Part shown: piece by piece, positions 11,184 to 13,305 of the stretch
How positions within the stretch are numbered: position 1 is the first letter of the stretch
Layout of the letters: each line of letters opens with the position of its first letter
Assembly: GCA_003518475.1 (NCBI GenBank)
Contig: DOYO01000127.1
Coordinates: 1-13,305 of the forward strand
Length of the DNA stretch: 13,305 bases
Origin: Acholeplasmataceae bacterium
Lineage (GTDB): Bacteria > Bacillota_I > Bacilli_A > Acholeplasmatales > Acholeplasmataceae
Direction: 5' to 3'
Position numbers and translations under genes: made by a program
The notes under the pieces: generated by a model
Database searches by the model: none
Told to the model about the DNA's origin: nothing
Seen by the model: the letters and a program-made list of their open reading frames with translations, nothing else

Positions 11184-13305
11184 TTATGCCTTGACTAAAG
11201 CGTCTTTTCTAGAAAGATCGACTCTGCCTTTTTCATCGATTCCAATGCACTTAACCAAGATGATATCTCCAAGTTTGACAATATCTTCAACCTTTTCAAC
11301 TCTTTCTTTAGCAAGTCTTGAAATATGAACGAGACCTTCAGCACCTGGCCATAGTTCTACGAAGCAACCGAATTTTTCAATACGCGTTACTTTACCTTCA
11401 TAAATCTTTCCGACTTCAGCTTCCTTCACTAAGGATAAAATCTTTTCTGCAGCACGATCAATCCACTTCATATCATAATGCATCAAGAATACGCGGCCAT
11501 CTTGTTCGATATCGATCTTGACATTATTATTATCTTCAATGATTTGAGTGATAATCTTTCCACCTGAACCGATAACTTCTCTAATCTTATCAGGATTGAT
11601 TCTGATCATCTTGACCTTTGGAGCATACTTAGACATTTCCTTACGTACTGCTGGAACTGTTTCATTCATATGTTCAAGAATATGAAGTCTACCCAAACGA
11701 GCTTGTTCTAAAGCTTCCTTGAGGATTTCTTCAGTGATTCCAGAAATCTTGATATCCATTTGTAAAGCGGTAATGCCGGTGTTAGTTCCAGCAACCTTGA
11801 AATCCATATCGCCTTCGTGATCTTCCATACCTTGGATGTCTGATAAGACGGTGTAATACTCACCTTCCATGATCAAACCCATCGCAATACCTGCAACTGG
11901 AGCTTTGAGTGGAACACCTGCAGCCATCAATGCCATAGAACCAGCACAGATTGTTGCTTGTGAGCTTGAACCGTTGGATTCAAGAATTTCAGAGACGACA
12001 CGAATAGTGTATGGGAATTCTTCTTCATTTGGAAGAACTTGCAACAATGCGCGTTCTCCTAATGCTCCATGTCCGACTTCACGTCGACCTGGGTTGCCGT
12101 AACGTCCTGTTTCACCGACTGAGAATGGTGGGAAGTTATAATGTAGCATGAATCTCTTCGTATCTTCGATGCCAAGACCGTCGATAATCTGATTTTCACG
12201 GAGTGCTCCAAGTGTGACAACGCCTAATGCCTGAGTTTGACCTCTGGTAAATAAAGCGGACCCGTGTGTTCTTGGAAGAACGTCAACTCTTGAATTCAAA
12301 GGTCTGATTTCATCAACCTTACGGCCATCTGGTCTAACCTTATCTTGTGTGATTAAACGTCTGACTTCACCTGTTACGATGCCGTTAACGATTTGTTTAA
12401 CCATTTCGAGATACTTCTTTTGTTCTTTTTCATCAAAAACCTTGACTCCGTCGATATTCTTAAAGAACGACTTCTTAGAGAAAACTTCAACAGTTTCTGC
12501 AGTGATTGCGTCAATTGCATGATATCTTTCTAACTTGTCAAAGAGTGATACAGCTTTGATCATGCGATCATAAGCATATGCATAAACTTCTTTTTTAAGA
12601 TTCTGATCGATTGCGAAATCATCAAAATCCATTTTTTCAGTTGGATAATCCTTTTGAATCAATTCTTGAAAAGCAACCAATTCCTGAATCGCCTTATGTC
12701 CGAACATAATCGCTTGGAGCATAATGTCTTCAGAAACCTGCTTAGCGCCGGCTTCAACCATGTTGATCGCTTTCTTGGTTCCTGCAACAATCAAATCGAT
12801 GTCGCTGACAAGAAGCTGTTCTGGTGTTGGATTGATGATGAATTCATTGTTCACACGTCCAACTTGAACGCCTGCAACTGGTCCGTTGAAAGGAATGTTA
12901 GAGATGCCTAAAACTAGGGATGAACCAAATAATGAAGCCATTTCAGTGGTGCATTCTGGGTCACTTGATAAAACTGTATTGATGACTTGAACTTCATTCT
13001 TGAATCCTTCTGGGAATAATGGACGAAGTGGTCTGTCAATCAATCTAGAGGTTAACGTTTCATGTTCTGATGGTCTTCCTTCTCTTCTTAAAAATCCTCC
13101 TGGGATTTTTCCTGCTGCGTAAAGCTTTTCCTGATAAATTACCATTAATGGGAAGAAATCCTGTTCGGAAGCTTCATTTCTCGCGGTTACAACACTTAAT
13201 ACTGTAGAATCTCCATAGAAAACCATTGCAGCGCCTGCTGCTTGTTTTGCTATTTCTCCAATCTCAACGTGTAGTATTCTACCACCTAACGTTGTTTCGT
13301 AAATC
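11184..13305 (-). CDS. pnp: Polyribonucleotide nucleotidyltransferase (PNPase), missing a few N-terminal residues beyond the right edge
   Basis: PNPase degrades RNA from the 3' end with phosphate, releasing nucleoside diphosphates, and is a core mRNA decay enzyme. The frame is open to the right edge; upstream of Met at 13226 it reads IYETTLGGRILHVEIGEIAK, which aligns with the family N terminus, so that Met is internal and only about 7 residues are missing. In the 706 visible residues: first RNase PH domain, helical linker (about 225-315), second RNase PH domain with GETGRYGNPGRREVGHGAL and the catalytic Asp495, Asp501 and Lys503 in MEDHEGDMDFKVAG, KH domain with IGSGGK (about 578-583), and S1 domain (about 631-702, GKVTRIEKFGCFVEL). 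It is complete in domains and close to the B. subtilis length. A hairpin terminator follows it. Confidence 0.98.
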   Translation of the reverse strand, partial: IYETTLGGRILHVEIGEIAKQAAGAAMVFYGDSTVLSVVTARNEASEQDFFPLMVIYQEKLYAAGKIPGGFLRREGRPSEHETLTSRLIDRPLRPLFPEGFKNEVQVINTVLSSDPECTTEMASLFGSSLVLGISNIPFNGPVAGVQVGRVNNEFIINPTPEQLLVSDIDLIVAGTKKAINMVEAGAKQVSEDIMLQAIMFGHKAIQELVAFQELIQKDYPTEKMDFDDFAIDQNLKKEVYAYAYDRMIKAVSLFDKLERYHAIDAITAETVEVFSKKSFFKNIDGVKVFDEKEQKKYLEMVKQIVNGIVTGEVRRLITQDKVRPDGRKVDEIRPLNSRVDVLPRTHGSALFTRGQTQALGVVTLGALRENQIIDGLGIEDTKRFMLHYNFPPFSVGETGRYGNPGRREVGHGALGERALLQVLPNEEEFPYTIRVVSEILESNGSSSQATICAGSMALMAAGVPLKAPVAGIAMGLIMEGEYYTVLSDIQGMEDHEGDMDFKVAGTNTGITALQMDIKISGITEEILKEALEQARLGRLHILEHMNETVPAVRKEMSKYAPKVKMIRINPDKIREVIGSGGKIITQIIEDNNNVKIDIEQDGRVFLMHYDMKWIDRAAEKILSLVKEAEVGKIYEGKVTRIEKFGCFVELWPGAEGLVHISRLAKERVEKVEDIVKLGDIILVKCIGIDEKGRVDLSRKDALVKA

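Overview
The window is AT-rich, densely coding chromosomal DNA from a low-G+C Gram-positive-type bacterium (Bacillota, or a Mycoplasmatota lineage such as the Acholeplasma/Izemoplasma group). The evidence is a type B RNase P RNA, a lepA-hemW gene neighbourhood, an adjacent xerD-deoB pair as in Bacillus, strong AGGAGG-type ribosome binding sites, a Gram-positive lipoprotein and a yybP-ykoY manganese riboswitch. TGA is a stop codon for several genes (hemW, the hydrolase, L25), so this is not the Mycoplasma/Spiroplasma code in which TGA means Trp. The exact genus cannot be named from the sequence alone. I see no insertion sequence, prophage, CRISPR array or tRNA.

Layout. 1-2345 (minus): a tightly packed hemW-xerD-deoB unit (ATGA and TAATG overlaps) with its own -10 box; deoB runs off the left edge. 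2343-4191 (minus): lepA, ending in a hairpin terminator that contains its own stop codon. 4327-5263 (plus): a single-gene lipoprotein unit with a clear promoter, GTG start and terminator. 5281-8049 (minus): two divergent CNNM/CorC-type membrane proteins in one operon, preceded by a roughly 140-base leader ending in two nested hairpin terminators. 8095-9339 (plus): a manganese riboswitch with an overlapping terminator, then a CaCA-family cation exchanger. 9339-10412 (minus): rnpB with promoter and terminator, then an alpha/beta hydrolase immediately downstream. 10416-11079 (minus): ribosomal protein bL25 with an extended -10 promoter. 11133-13305 (minus): PNPase, lacking only a few N-terminal residues beyond the right edge.

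How it fits together. Most genes are housekeeping: translation (EF4/LepA, bL25), RNA processing and decay (RNase P RNA, PNPase), chromosome dimer resolution (XerD), nucleoside salvage (DeoB) and a heme chaperone (HemW). The distinctive part is the divergent metal-ion block at about 5.3-9.3 kb. There a Mn2+-sensing riboswitch controls a cation exchanger on one strand, and on the other an unrecognised leader RNA with two mutually exclusive terminators sits in front of a pair of CNNM proteins (a family linked to Mg2+ handling). The leader and the lipoprotein, which carries two GAT motifs resembling flavin-attachment sites, are the parts most worth following up.
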